DNA of 64,000 bases from Metallyticus violacea (GCA_030762175.1 CM060831.1:73043501-73107500), one strand, 5' to 3'; shown: positions 1 through 13,008, numbered from the stretch's first letter. Notes: generated by a model not told the origin, from the sequence alone. A program made the numbers and translations.

Positions 1-2333
1 TATTTATATATATTTTTTCCTGCTGCAGTCAAGGGAGATTTGCCACCGTTACAATATTTTACCCGCATACTTAAGAGCACACAATCTCCTATCAATTTAT
101 ACGAACGCAGCAAACCATTGGGTCCACCGGTTTGTAGAATTTACTCCAAGGTTAGCGTTAAGGTTAGTGTGTGTATTAATGAATTAATTGCGAATAATAT
201 AAGACAACGCTTGGTAAAAAGTGAAAAATTCACTTTTGTAATAAGGAATAACATACTGCAGCCAGAAAATTACGGAGGACAACGCATAGGTTACACTACG
301 TTTAACAAATAAACATGCATCGTTTCCACTGCTACAAGCAGTCGAGGTTACTGTTGATTTTCGATTAAAGATTCTATGTTCCCGGAGATAGTTATGAGTA
401 GAAAACTTTCAATATATATCTTCCTACTATGATACGACTAGGGTTATGATTTATTTGCACAAAAATGTATAAATATTAAAAATTAAGCTGGAAATATGCA
501 AAAAGAAAATTTTTTATCAAATCATATGACGGACAAATAAATACTATATTATTGTTTTCCATTGATAACCATTTTTAAAAAAATAACAAACAATGTTATT
601 TATACCTTAAAATATTTCCTGTTTACAAAATACGGCTTAACAATTTCTCAATATTTTCATTGTTCATACTTTGATATCTGCAAAAATATTTTTCCGGCTA
701 AAATAATTGCTCTAGACATTACTGATATTGGCAAAAAATGTAATACATAAATGTAGGAGTTTGTTAGTGCAATTCTAAGCTGTTCAAGTTTTCTTGGCAT
801 TATATTTTCTTCACTTTAGGAACAATACGATACCTAATGTTTGTGATTGCAACATTCTGCTATAATCTTAGTAGCTTCATCGGCGGATCTTTGTGCTTGA
901 GAAGTGAATGCCGATTCATATTATGAAATTTTATTGGTTCACTCCTAGGTATTCCTTTTCCTTTAGTTTCAAGATTCTAAATGAATTTGGAAATTTTCTC
1001 TACATTCATTTTAGCATACAGTTTGCATTTCCCCTTGAAGTACAAAAGTTACATTCAAAACATACACTTTTAAATGCAATTGAACTTGTACAAGAAATGT
1101 TTGAGTTGAAACTTAGAGACGTCATATTTAACAGATCGGAATATATCATAGAAACAGATGCAGGTATTGTGCCATTGTTGACTAGAAAGAACTTGCAGTT
1201 TGAGTGAGAAATGCGTTAATGCATTAGAAGCGCAGGTGGTATGCTGGTGTTGAATATTATGGCATTTTTTATTAGTTATATGTTGTATGTTTTTAAAAAA
1301 GAGAAGGTATGCACTTTTACGGCATATGCAGTGGGTTTCTTGAAAATATACTATAAAATATGCACAGTATTATATATAGAAACATCCCAAAATTAGGAAA
1401 AATAGGTCAAATTAACTCCTCTATTACTGATCACTAAAGAAAGAAATTCGGAAATTGTTACATGCAGCTACAAGTTGACGAGATACTGCCCATAGGATGT
1501 CGTCAGCTGTTTAATCGTGTAGCTGCAGGGTCGCATAGAAAATGAAACAAGTCACATGAAAGGAGCTCTGACTTAATGCAAACAACACAATGTGTATTTC
1601 GGTGCCGAAACTTTGATCATCGAAGCTCGAAACAAGTATAAAATTGTTTTTGCATGACTTTTAATGATCAGGAAAAATATGAATACTAGTACTAGATATG
1701 ATTTACACCGTATATAGACAACTGAAGCACTTGTTTAACATGCTTAATTTAAGATATTAAACTAATCTTTGTCAAGGTTTCCATAAAATTAATGTTTATT
1801 ATATTATTAAATGTATACAATCATCATTGAAGAACTTTAGTTTAGTTGGTGTCTGCAAATAATAAAGATATACGTTTACTCTAGTCCGTCTTATTCCTCT
1901 TCTTGAAATGGATCCCCTTTCTTTAAAAATCACACAAATACACATTAAAATGGATCGATGGTAAGTTACATGAATGTCTAACCCCTTTATTATACATATT
2001 TATCCGTTTTAAAGCTTTAAAAATTATGTTGCGCTCTTGTAGGTACTTCTGAGGTATTCAGTAAATAAGAATGACTCTCCTTTCTAACATAATCTACAAT
2101 TTTTCTCTGGTTAATTCTACGGAATGTATTTTTACAGTCTATAAATAGAGAGTGTGTTTCTTTATTGAAATTGTCCCTAATTCTATTAGCTGTTTCAGTG
2201 TGAACACATCAATATTGAGCCTGAAACTTATCTGCTCTTCCAATAATATTTAATACTCTATTAGTAAATCTACTGGTTATAGTTTTGGAGCTTATTTTAC
2301 GTACAACGGTCAACAAACTAGTTCCTATATAAT
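1..2333. other. Intergenic, nothing recognised
   Basis: AT-rich sequence. The short open frames (for example 40-312 and 908-1207) show no motif I recognise and look like chance. No repeat unit or RNA gene was seen. Confidence 0.5.
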
Positions 2334-3018
2334 GGTCATAAAAAATGTATACACACTTTCACAGTAGATATCTATTTAATATATTTCAAAGTTCGACCGA
2401 AAAACAACAGTAATGTGTAGTATGATGTTCTGTAAACAGATATGAATCACATACATTATGATAGCGTTGCTACCTGACATGTAAATCAAGAATGAACAAA
2501 TGAAGTCAAGATTATCGTATGATGTTATGTAAACAGATGTGACTCACATTACGCTATACTAGCGTTGATGCAATAAAATGGAGCCCAGATTAGTTTGAAT
2601 AGCGGAAAGAACTTTTGAAATGGTATTGGAAAACCGTGAATGTTGTTGGAGTTCAAGAGCAATGGAGACGTGAGTACAGAACAGAACCGCCAAAGCGAGT
2701 AACAATTGCATGCATTTGAGATAAATTTGAGACTCATGGTACCGCAAACCGTAGAAAACCAGCTACACTGGCAGCACTTCGAGAAGAAATTGAAACGGCA
2801 TGTGCTGCAATCGCTGAGGGCACTTTTGCAAACGTTGCTCCATCAATAGTTCAACGTACTCAGAAGTGTATCGACGCCGATGATGAACATTTTGAGTAAT
2901 TGTTGTAACTGTAAAAGTCTAAGATGATTAGTGCTCATCATTTTCTGTTTGTGTGAATTCAGTTTTGTTATGTTAACACAGTTTTCTCTTTGCTTGAAGT
3001 GTGTACACATTTTTGGCC
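2334..3018 (+). mobile_element. Non-autonomous mariner/Tc1-like DNA transposon with inverted ends
   Basis: The two ends are imperfect inverted repeats: 2343-2360 and the reverse complement of 2996-3013 share aaatgtRtacacactt, with a GGYCA motif just outside each. Between them lies a decayed transposase reading frame (about 2606-2899). Inside the element the segment from 2421 is repeated from 2518 (period 97 bp), with shared text tatgatgttNtgtaaacaga. I could not fix the TA target duplication, so the outer limits are good to about 10 bp. Confidence 0.55.
2606..2899 (+). pseudogene. Core-deleted transposase remnant (HTH region joined to C-terminal tail)
   Basis: In one plus frame, with one stop codon near 2717, the translation reads a helix-turn-helix-type segment (WKTVNVVGVQEQWRREY, then DKFETHGTANRRKPATL, then an EEGTFANV-like stretch) and then passes directly into RTQKCIDADDEHFE before a stop. 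The first part resembles the DUF4817-type N-terminal domain of many arthropod mariner-like ORFs. The last part resembles the extreme C-terminus of the same proteins. The DD(D/E) catalytic core that should lie between them is absent, so the product cannot cut DNA. Such internal deletions are typical of elements mobilised in trans. Family placement is from memory of the domain pattern, not a search. Confidence 0.5.
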
Positions 3019-3510
3019 CGCTCGTGTGTGTGCACAGAAGATTAGTTTCTCATACTATCCTTAATTCAGTATTCAGGTTAAGACATTAATACTTTACATT
3101 AACATACGAGTTATTAAAATACATATGTTTAATAAGGTGTAATTTAAATTAAAATAAAAGGTATCGCTTGTTATCCTTAGTTCTTTTCACGAAAACAATA
3201 TATTTACGATTATTCTTGCATAATCTTTTATTTTTATTTAGCACGACAGTTTCTTTATCTTTAGATCGTCTGAAAGAGAATGCCAGTTCATGGGAGATAT
3301 CTTTTTAATTTCTGTTTTGAATCAAATACAAACATTATGCTTGAAAATAGAACTTTGTTACTTCAACTTCTGATATTTTAAAATTCAGTACAATAGATTT
3401 TACTAGCCTTTACACAAGTATAAATATTAGAGGAATATAATCATTTATAATTAATAAAAAGCTGGACAAAATATCCAATCATAGGCATTTGTATACATCC
3501 TTTAGTGTAT
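3019..3510. other. Intergenic, nothing recognised
   Basis: AT-rich, no coding or repeat signal seen. Confidence 0.5.
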
Positions 3511-3768
3511 ACCGCCATGGGTGGTCGAGATCGTTGAGGCGCGGACGCGTGAGCGGGAGGTCCGCCAGGACTGTCCTCCCTGACTTTGATTTTTTTTTTC
3601 AGGTTTTCCTCAGTCCTCATAAATAGAAAATGCAGGGGAGGTACCCTAAACTTAGGCCTGGAACGCTCCTTCCTTAAAAATAAATCCTTTCCCAATTTAT
3701 CATTTCATCTGATATATCAATAGTGTCCTTCGCCTATGGTGCCTCTGTAGAAAAACGGGCGTTAACAC
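3511..3768 (+). mobile_element. SINE-B copy, tRNA-derived
   Basis: Starts accgccatgggtggtcgaga, matching the head of the copy at 32851. The head resembles a tRNA of the Leu/Ser type (GGTGGYYGAG.TCG.T.AGGCGC, a box A-like stretch), but box B is degraded here. It continues through the family body (ttttcctcagtcctcataaa, then taaacttaggcctgg) to the tail gtgcctctgtagaaaaacgg. Another, head-less copy follows 18 bp later. Family name is mine. Confidence 0.8.
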
Positions 3769-3785
3769 CATTCATTGCTAACTGA

Positions 3786-3948
3786 GTTTTTTGCAGCGTT
3801 TTCTCAGTCCTCATAAATGGCAAATGCCGTGGAGGTACCCTAAAAATCCTACCTTTAAAAAAAAACCTTTCCCAATTTATCATCTCATGTATCATGAGTG
3901 TCACCGCCTGTGGTGCCTCAGTAGTAAAAACGGGCGTTAAACACCAAT
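3786..3948 (+). mobile_element. SINE-B copy lacking the tRNA head
   Basis: Repeats the SINE-B body and tail (ttctcagtcctcataaatgg ... gtggtgcctcagtagtaaaa) without the tRNA-like head. It lies directly behind the full copy at 3511-3768, in the same orientation. Either a tandem partial duplication or a 5'-truncated neighbour insertion. Confidence 0.75.
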
Positions 3949-4556
3949 CAATCGTTTACTGTATGTTTTCGGTTAACATAATAGAGGGTCCGGTCTAGGA
4001 TACTTGGGTTACCCGAGCCTTACTCCATGACTGACCGTGTGACGTCCGGAAGGAAGGGATAGAAAGAGGGAAACACAGGGTGGTCAAAATCTGCGGGCAG
4101 TGACTAAGGGACACAGGAAACAAAGAATACCCCGATGCCAGTGAAGGACCACTGAATTGCTCAAACCCCGCAGAAAGTTCACTTTCATTCCAAATATCGG
4201 GACAAAAACCTTTACAAGGCGCAAGTTACCGTTACAGCGTACCAACCCACCTCATCCTGGGAATTTAGGCCTGTAACAGAATCAAAGAAATGAAATGATA
4301 AGAAATGATATCCGAAAATTCGCGGAATGCAATTAACTCGTGGCATGAGAAAACTAGGAATAAACCCGAAGTCAGAGACCTTCGGAATATTACTCTAGCG
4401 TTACTGTTTGATACATCTGCTCGTCCAGTCATATTAAACTGATCAAAAGTTTTGTAGTCACAATAATATATTTACTGTAGTAATACAGAGAAATATGTTC
4501 TCTTTATGATGGTAAAAAGAATACAATGCAACTTACATGTGTACTTCGTCCATAAC
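3949..4556. other. Intergenic, slightly GC-richer
   Basis: Contains a GC-richer patch (about 3980-4270) with no ORF or element I recognise. Confidence 0.4.
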
Positions 4557-4797
4557 TTATTTTATTTGTTCGATTTTTTACAGATGCTCTTTAACATCTC
4601 AGGTCATTAGAGTTCCATTCAATTCAGAGCGTAAAATGGTCGAAAAAGTTTGCTCAGGGGCTACCTATTAGAGTCTTGGGGTTCTTTTACGTGCCGTAAA
4701 TTTGCAAAATTGGCCCTAAGGCTTTAGTTCCCTTCTGAAGGCTTTTTGGAACATCGACGGTCTACGAGGCAAATATGGCTATCATGATGTCCTAACT
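4557..4797 (-). mobile_element. SINE-A copy, diverged, damaged head
   Basis: Tail signature cagatgctctttaacatctc, then aggtcattag, then gctcagggg are recognisable. The tRNA-like end is shortened and lacks box B. Minus strand in the sense of the tRNA head. Confidence 0.75.
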
Positions 4798-6904
4798 TTC
4801 ACAACAATAATAAACACATTTTGTATTTCTTGTAAAATATACTTTCGTAATACAAAACTTGCGTATGGGAATCTCTCTTTAAAAAGTTTCTTAGCACATA
4901 ATTCTGATGAAATTCTGAATTCCATTATCATTCCCTATAGATTACAGACAATGGTTAAAAATAATGAATACACATTGAAGCAAATAAGGAGCCTTAAGGA
5001 TTCCTAAATGCAACTTTACATCTCTTACATATTTTCCTCTCTAAAAATGCTGAGCCGGTTCTGTTTGAGTCAAGGGCATACGTCACTTTATAATTCAATA
5101 CATTTCCGATTCTATGTAGTGAGACTGTCATGTCAGCGTCTAGAACACCAGCCATGACTTTTTCCCCCAACTTTCTCAGATCTGTATGAAGAATCAGCAC
5201 CCCTTTATGTGTTTATGCAAGAGTAAACATTTCCCTAGTTCGTGGCATGCATTGTGAAATTATACGCGATCAAAATGAGGTGAACGACCATCTTGTTAGA
5301 AAACGAAATCATTTCGACAAAGAAAAATATAACACAATACAAACAATGGTTTCTCTCTTAAAACAGTAACCGTTGAAATAAAGATTTTAATTAACAATAT
5401 TAAATTTACTGCACGAATTCTAAAACAAGACCACTGAGTTAGTTTTCTCGATACTTTAAACTATTCCACATGTATCCAAAATGTGTAAAGTATACTTATA
5501 TGCATCAAATTGCTGCGGTGAAGCTGCAGTGCTGCCATAGTTTGAATAAAACATGAGAAGCAGTCACAGAATGTGCATGTCTCATGCTCTTTTGAACCGT
5601 TATTTCTAAAATAAAGGAAAAACATAATGCCTGAATTATAGAATATGTTTATTACTCTTCGTGACTGAGAATCGCTGCTCTATTTTTACTTTATTTTTTT
5701 TTTTTATAAAACTCGTTTTTTGATATAGCACAGATTTTATGTTACAGTTTCTGAAATCAGATGATCAGTGCACGCTATAAATGACGCTATATGGCAGTTA
5801 AATATTCATATTTGGTTTCAGAGAGGAAAAGGATAAAAAAAGAACAACATAATCAAATGCATCACGATTTTTGATTAAGTGGTGCTGCGAATGACAAAAT
5901 GTATAAATATTACCTCTTTATAGGCACCATGATTACGGTTTAGCAAATTAAAAAGCAGGTGTTTAAAAAGCTATAAAGAGTACACACATGCCTCGATATA
6001 CTAGTAATTTTGCTCTATCGGTACAGAAAAAAATCATTAAAATTTATAAAAACCTAGGAAATATATGAAAAAGAAACAAGGAAATGTGAAATATATGCGA
6101 AGAATCGCTCAATTTTCTATATTAAGAAAAATTAAATAAATAAAAAGTATAATTAAAAATTCTTCACTGTTCCTGCGGTCATTTTGAAATAGAATTTAGT
6201 TGGGAATGTTGTGTATACTGAGGTAAAAATTGTCTCTTGTTACAGATTACTGGATTTTGTAGAAAAAAGTTTGCATTCTACCATGAGTTCCAAAATAAAT
6301 GTATTTCATAAAATCAATCATTTTTTAAGCCTGTAGTGTGCAGAACTATTCAAATTATGCTCGAGTAATAAAACATGAAGTAAATGAAAACAAATATCAA
6401 GAATGAAGAACACAATTTTACTTAATAATTTAGCATGTGAAGCAATTGCCATGACTAAAAGAAAAGAATTAGACAAATTAAGTTTGAAGAGTTTTTTACT
6501 GCGAAAAACAAACATGTTCTTGATTATATTTCATGCAAAATAATTGGTATGTGTCAAATCTCTTTTTCTCTTTCTTTCATTGCAATGGTAACCGACGCTA
6601 TTTGTCCTTTCTTTTATTGTTCTAAACTGGGGTGGAATTATCGAGTATGAAGACGTGATAATCCTGCTCTTGGAGTGTGTCTTGAATGACAAAATATGAA
6701 GTAGTAGTAGCTTCGAAAGGTGAATACGTTTTTCGGTCAATATTTTCAAGTTGTTAGGATCGTTGCTCCTTCATGCCTCACTCACTGACCAAGGATTTTT
6801 TTAATTTATACTTTAGGCATTCTAAAAATTTCAATTTTAAGGGATTTTCTTCGGTTTAGTTTGTAATTAGAAAACAAACACCTTATATATAATATTTTTA
6901 TGTT
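4798..6904. other. Intergenic, nothing recognised
   Basis: AT-rich with homopolymer runs (T run near 5692-5704). The short ORFs here have no recognisable domain. Confidence 0.5.
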
Positions 6905-7225
6905 ACCTTTTACTGTGCTATGTCAGTAAATTTTATGATATTCAACTCGAGGACAAGTATGTATTGTTACTAATGTGTAATTTACTTTTCTATTTTGCCA
7001 TTAAATTCTGTGATATTTAAATTAAAGGAAGTCACTCAATGTTTGTTAATGTTTAATTCACTTTTATATTGTGTAGTACCATTAAAAATTTCATGATTTT
7101 CAAATCGGAGGCAGACAAGGGGCAATGTTAATATTTTATTGTGTTTAAATGTGCTTTGCCATTGAACTCTTGCATTACTTATGCTTACAGTAATGTTTAA
7201 TGCACTCTTATCGAGTATTGTATGT
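6905..7225. repeat. Degenerate tandem repeat, ~75-83 bp period, about 4 units
   Basis: The motif attttatgatattcaa recurs with changes: the TGAT core falls at 6936, 7011, 7094, and in a weaker form at 7171. Each is followed at similar distance by aatgt.taa.ttactttt-like text. Heavily decayed; seen by eye only. Confidence 0.4.
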
Positions 7226-8190
7226 TTCAATATTTCCTATAAAACGTAAGATAAGTAACAATTGTTCATTAACGGAAGCAGCAAAAAACCATTATATCTA
7301 ATATGGCTGGAGTGCCCACCTGAATTTCATGTATACGAGTTACACGTCTCGAATAAAGTCATTTACGAAGTACGGGACAGAAAATTAATCCTATATATTC
7401 TGGTCGGCAGAAAACATATGTTTATTTAGACATTTCTTCTCTTAAGAATGTGAAGCCAAAATTAATATAAATTAATTTATTAATTTATTAATATAAATCC
7501 ACAAGGACAAGTTTAAAGTATTCAAACAACAATGAAAGAATACTTACTTCTGCACATTTAATTTACATAAAAACCGTCTTTTTTACAGAATAATTTAAAT
7601 ATTTTTGAAGTGTTCACAGATACTTAAATTTTTTCTGCATCTTACTAATTAACTATCTATATTTATTACAGAAGTTCGTACATAGTACTGGAATATATTT
7701 AACACTTGAACTTGTTAAGAAATCACTTAAATGCAACGTCTGACACACTATTATTGTTCGTATGTGTATTAAATTGTGTACAATTACCTTTTTGAAACAC
7801 CTGCACATTCCAAGCACAAAACAACTACAGCGTACTATCGAAATGACCCGCTTTGCGGAAGAGCATGCGACTTACTTGATTTTTCCACATAGCTCTACAA
7901 TAACTTGCAACAAAATTTGTTGAGCAAGTCCTGTTGGCACGGGTCGAGTTGGCACGAAAAAGGTATTTTCTCAACGAAGACACAATGGCCACCAATGTTG
8001 CAAATTATGGTTAGAGGCGATAAAGAAAGTGTATCGTCAAGGTTAGAATGAGATTGTTTCAAAAGCTATTGGAGTTAAATAAGAGAAGACTTCATAAAAT
8101 TTCAGGTTTCGGGTTACAAAATTCTCAAAGATACATCAATAATAACCATCAACCCAAATAATAAATCAGACAATTATTACTAAATACTTC
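7226..8190. other. Intergenic, possible transposon flank
   Basis: AT-rich. The last ~200 bases may belong to the same decayed transposon as the transposase scrap that follows, but no reading frame is convincing. Confidence 0.35.
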
Positions 8191-8312
8191 TGAATATTTG
8201 GGATTCGTGACTATTGAGAAATGAATGTAAAACTGACAAAAAGCTATTTCCAGCAAGATGGAGCAACATCTCACACATTACACCAATTAATGGAGACAAT
8301 TCAGAGATTATC
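8191..8312 (+). pseudogene. DDE transposase scrap (mariner/Tc1-like)
   Basis: The plus frame around 8240-8310 reads YFQQDGATSHTLHQLMETIQ. This matches the conserved (W)FQQDGA..HTA segment around the second catalytic aspartate of many mariner/Tc1-like transposases. Upstream, stops and frame changes interrupt the reading. Only this core motif is convincing; ends and family are uncertain. Confidence 0.5.
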
Positions 8313-9599
8313 ACATATGTATTAACCATCACGATTATCTAATATTATCAGTATAAATTTTGTTGTGCTTCATACTAAGGGAAGAAATTATCGCAACAGA
8401 CCACTCATACGTGATGGGTCTGAAATATTTGACACACAATGTAGCGTTTCGTTAGCACATGTCTGGGTCGCTTCTAAATACAGTATGAAGTAAAAATATT
8501 AGGCACAAGTTAAAAAAGACACCTCTTACATTTCATTGAGTAATAATTTTGATGCACGATATCAAAATGGGCAGCGAAAAGAACTATAACGTCAAAATTA
8601 GATCTTGAAAATAAAGACTAATGATATACACTTTTGAAAGCAGAGAAGATTAACTGCATATTGCACTATGCTTCAAATTAATAAATAATGCAAGAGTATC
8701 AAATTTAATAAGAATTAAGGAAAAAGTTATATGCATTATAACTATCTCAGTATCTTCTGAGAATAGAAAAAACAATAAAAAGTTATCAAATTATAATTCC
8801 AACGGTATATCATCGATTTATAAACTTTTGCAGAAATGGCGGTTTTATTACTATTAAAGTTAGAAAAGGAATAATATAATTCGGTAACAACGAAATTACA
8901 GGAAACATAATAATAAAATAAGTGCAATTAAAGCTGACACTTTAAATGAAATTTAATGGATAGCTTTCACTGAAATACTTCCGTGTTCTGTGAATTAATT
9001 AATAATATAGAAATTAATGTGACATATTTTGGAAATAGATACACAAATATGGGAGCGGAAGCTTCTCAACAGTTTTTTTTTTTATCTTAAGTAACATTTG
9101 CATACAGTTTATTACTTTGTTTCTTCTGAGTCAAAGGTTTTTGAATTCAGCCATTTTTTTTTCTAATCTCAAGATATAGTAAAAATATTAATTTCTTCAT
9201 TATTATTAATTACTTAACTGAGTACAGAAAGGTTTGCCAAATGTTTTCAACAGTGTTTAACAGCCTATTTTAATGTTACCAATCTGAAAAACACGACAAA
9301 AATTTCCAGTACATTTTTTCATTATTCTCAAATATATTTTTCGAGATTTGATTTAATTATTTCATTTCATTTTAATATTTAATTATGCTCTGCGTTTCAA
9401 AGAATTTGGTTTTGATAACGTATCTTATTCAGTGGTTTGGGAATAGCTAATATTCTATAGCCGTATATTTTTGCCAAAATTTGCCAAATTATTTTCCTTA
9501 AAGCTATGATAGGAGTTAATTGGAAATATATGTACTTTAGATTCATTTAATCATTTTATCTATATAAATAAAGGAATAAGACAAATGATAATATATACA
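8313..9599. other. Intergenic, nothing recognised
   Basis: Very AT-rich; no element or gene signal seen. Confidence 0.5.
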
Positions 9600-10335
9600 G
9601 GGTGTCCAATTACTTTTTTTCATCCAATATGTTAATATAAGTTATGATCTGGACTCTTATGCATGTTACGATCGCATTTGATCGAACTATCGCATAACTG
9701 GTTGGCCAGTATAATTCGCTTGCCAGTACATTAATATCTAACATACTGGGAATCCTTTTAACATCGATACTTTGTACATAATTCTTCAGAGTATTCGGTA
9801 ATATAATCAAAGACGCTAAGGACATTAAGATTTCCCCCATTTTCCTCATTTCTGGTATGATCTAGCCGTCACTAATCCTTGCAGAAATCTAAATTTCTTG
9901 TGCTTCTAATCTACTTCTGGTTTTCTTTGTTAACGCCCATGTTTCACTCCAATCTATTGGAAATGCCATGCTTTTATAAATTTTAATATAGTTTTATCAC
10001 AAAGGGATTATAGTCACATGTAAATCTGTTTATTTTTCGTATTATTTATCCATTTTCAGATATATCGCAATATAAAATACTAAATTGATTTAATGGTTTC
10101 ATTATTGGTTTTCCAGTACTATCTTAGATCTCACTATCCACTTACTCGAAAAAGACACCAGCTTTGATTTTTCTTTTGAGACAGTAATGTTGAGTTCTTT
10201 CGTTGTTTTAAATAATTCAAAGAAATCTCTCTTCACTTCACTTGGTCGTCTGCAAAGATAATAGTTTTCAATTTGTTTTGTTTTTGTTTTCAGGATGTCA
10301 AGATTATTGAAAACATAAGTAGATAACAGGTAAAT
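9600..10335 (-). pseudogene. Non-LTR retrotransposon reverse transcriptase fragment
   Basis: Read on the minus strand. 10350-10102 gives LFKTTKELNITVSKEKSKLV followed by SSKWIVRSKIVLENQ, which fits the RT region after the catalytic YADD box (the 'sxxKTxxM' block and following beta strand) of common arthropod LINE proteins. Further downstream, with several stops and frame changes, come SETWALTKKTRSRLE-like text (about 9890-9960) and a C-terminal tail ORF (9849-9610). The catalytic YADD box itself is not readable. The fragment ends next to gggtgtcc at 9600. A dead, internally broken copy. Confidence 0.55.
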
Positions 10336-11676
10336 TAGCCAGCTAAACACCCTTTTAAATAATATATATTAAAGTAAATGCAACTAATAATCCAGAACCT
10401 TAAATATTGATCAGCTAATACATACGTTCAATTTGCATAAACCAAAAATAGATCTACTCCCGGTTCTCTTTGAAAAACTGGAGCAATTCACTTCAAGTGG
10501 AAGCAAAGGCCCTTTGGTATCAGTTAAAACACAGAATAGAAGGAAAGAAATTCACATTTATTTTTACATATTTTTTTTATTCGCTTAAGATGTTCAATGA
10601 AAAGTGCTACATCCTGTAAACTTCCTGTATGTGTAGTGTGTGCACTACCCCTCACCCTTAATGCCAGTTCATTAACTTGAAATGGTAGTCAATTAAAATT
10701 CAAAGCCAACGTTTCATTACATTAGTGAATGATTTGTTTCTTCATATGCTTCGTAAATTTCGCATTTTCTGGCAGAGGAACTGCATGTAGACCCTGCCGC
10801 TCCATATGCGCACATGGATTAGAACCCAGAAATTAATACAATTGTTAATTGTGATTTACAAAGGTAATAAAGCATATGATTTAGGTTCCAATTCACAGAC
10901 ATACTCAAACACAGCATCCGCTCACTAAACAGCAATCAATTGCTGTATTTGGGGCATTAAAATAGCTTTAATAATTTATGGAGCTAAATAATGACTATAT
11001 TATATGTTGCAAATTCACAATGATTGATTCAAAACATTTACTGCCTTTTATTTTCAGTATCCATGTTCAATCGCATATAAAAATATATATCAGACCTATG
11101 TGTTGTCCCATTTTATTCACAAATTATTAGCTGCAGTCTCTATATCAGTAGATTTGAGATCCGTACAACCCTTTAGACACGTAGTGTAAAATAATTTGTA
11201 TATATTAAGGCCAACAATTATTTTAAAAATATGTGTTTCAACCAAAAAAATAAAAATCAGCACTTGTATATCCAAGGATACTAAAATTTATGGGAGGAGG
11301 AATATAGTAGTTGTATTCTAAATTTTATGGAGAGCGTTGTATTCATTTATTCAAAAATATCAAATTAACATTATTTCCTATCATCAGTCAATAAATTAAT
11401 TTAAATTTATGTATATATTCTGTATTCTATCTCAGTCTTTACATCAATGCCTATCTTAGTTAAATGATTTTATTAATTTTAGAAATAAATGTTTTCACTG
11501 AATACAGCTATTATTCCATTGTTTTTAACATTATGCAAAAGTGAAATTTGTAAAAAAATAATTAATGCAACATGTTTTCCTCATTCAGAGTTTTAGTTCA
11601 TTTTAAAATACACTGGATCGTTTATCAATTCGTTGATTATACAGCACTATTTTTCAATACATTGCCTTGTAAATCT
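10336..11676. other. Intergenic, nothing recognised
   Basis: AT-rich, no convincing ORF, repeat or RNA gene. Confidence 0.5.
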
Positions 11677-11842
11677 GTGGCTTTACGCTACCTGCGAGGT
11701 GCGGTACATACATTTCAGGTCTGTCCATGTTGAATGATAAAACTGAAAGAGGCCTCTGAGCAAAATTTGTCGGCCGATGAATAGAATGGGACGCTGATGA
11801 TCTGAGATGTTAAAGAGCGTCCGTAAATAAAACAAATCAACC
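11677..11842 (+). mobile_element. SINE-A tail fragment
   Basis: Plus-oriented partial copy lacking the tRNA head. The text gaggcctctgagcaaaattt, gtcggccg, tgggacgctgatgatctgag, ttaaagagcgtcc matches the family tail. Confidence 0.75.
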
Positions 11843-12756
11843 CAAATCATTACAATATGTTCTATTGTTACCACATCAACGGAGTTATTAATATAATTTG
11901 GAACTCCACTCCCTTAGTTAAATATCTCATTTCAAGATTGTCTACGTTAAAAGTTTTTCGAGTTCTTCCAAGTGATTTTAAATGACGTACCTTCATTTTA
12001 GAGTAAGTCAGTAAGGCGACCAATAATTTCTCAAGGGAAATCTTGGAAGGCAGGTGTCCGTTAATTAACTAATTTACCGAGGTAAAAGGGATAAGTGGTT
12101 TGCATAAATTGGAGGTGAAGCGACCACAGAACTAAAGAGAGACAATGTCGAGGCGCGCAGGTTGTCTAAGTTCCCTTTGTACGTCAAGAGCTGTAGGGAC
12201 CTCTAGCCTTTGAACCGGAGACTAACAACCTCAAACCGTCCCTCAAGACGGTCGAGCGGAATCTCAAAGCTTGTGTCCGATGTCAAAAGCTCCCTCTTCC
12301 CATCACAACTCCTTGTTTCATCTCAAGGGATTCAAGTTGCTACTTTGGGGATAAGATGCAAATTTGGTGCACGTGTACTGTACAAAGTTTTGGAGTGGCA
12401 AAGGAATATCTAAGTAATCGATTTCCTCTGGCAAACCATTTTAAGTATAAGTCGAACTCTTATTAAAATCAACTTTGTCCTTTTTGCTAGGCTATAGATG
12501 CAGATACAAGTAAATGGCGAAATATTTTATTTATTAATTTGTAAATTTTGATCAAAGAAAATGTAATCTTCAATGCATTAGACACGTTGTAGACACCTCC
12601 ATGATCCCATTGCGATGCCAATTATTATTTTTTGTGAGAAGAATTAATAGATATCAATATCAGTAGCTTTCAATTGTTCGAATATTTCATCCACGGATGG
12701 AAGAGGAACTCGAAGACGTAGAGAATAAGGATATATGCACGCTATGTTTTTTTGTT
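11843..12756. other. Intergenic with a GC-richer patch
   Basis: Around 12120-12380 the composition is GC-richer and holds a 67-codon ORF (12210-12413) with no known motif. No element recognised. Confidence 0.4.
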
Positions 12757-13008
12757 TGTTTGTTTTATTTAAGGGCTCTCTTTAACATCTCAGGTCATCA
12801 GCGTCCCATTCAATTCAGGGCGTGAAACGGCCGGCAAATCTTGCTTAGAGGCCTCTTCTTTCAGACTTGAGATTCTTTTTGGTGCTGTAAATGTACGACA
12901 CGGGACCCACGGCTTTATTTCCCTTCCGAAGGAAGTCATACTTAGGATTTTTACGCCCGAAAAAATACATCGATCCTGGCCGGGTTTGAACCCGCGATCT
13001 TAGTTCCG
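12757..13008 (-). mobile_element. SINE-A copy, head truncated
   Basis: Starts after a (GTTT)n stretch with the family tail (ctctttaacatctcaggtca), runs to box B (gggtttgaacccgcgatctt at about 12981-13000), then breaks off before box A. The sequence beyond is LINE-derived, so the junction records an old rearrangement or insertion. Confidence 0.8.

Noticed and set aside
1..312. 90-codon frame at the left edge (40-312)
   Set aside because: No known motif and no RNA-processing signal; likely chance.
340..400. 14-bp match (tgttcccggagata) to the LTR
   Set aside because: A single 14-mer match between a 1.1-kb LTR and 64 kb is expected about by chance; flanks do not align well.
3520..3960. CRISPR-like or other spaced repeats
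   Set aside because: The repeats are two SINE-B copies; no regularly spaced short direct repeats exist in the window and the DNA is eukaryotic.
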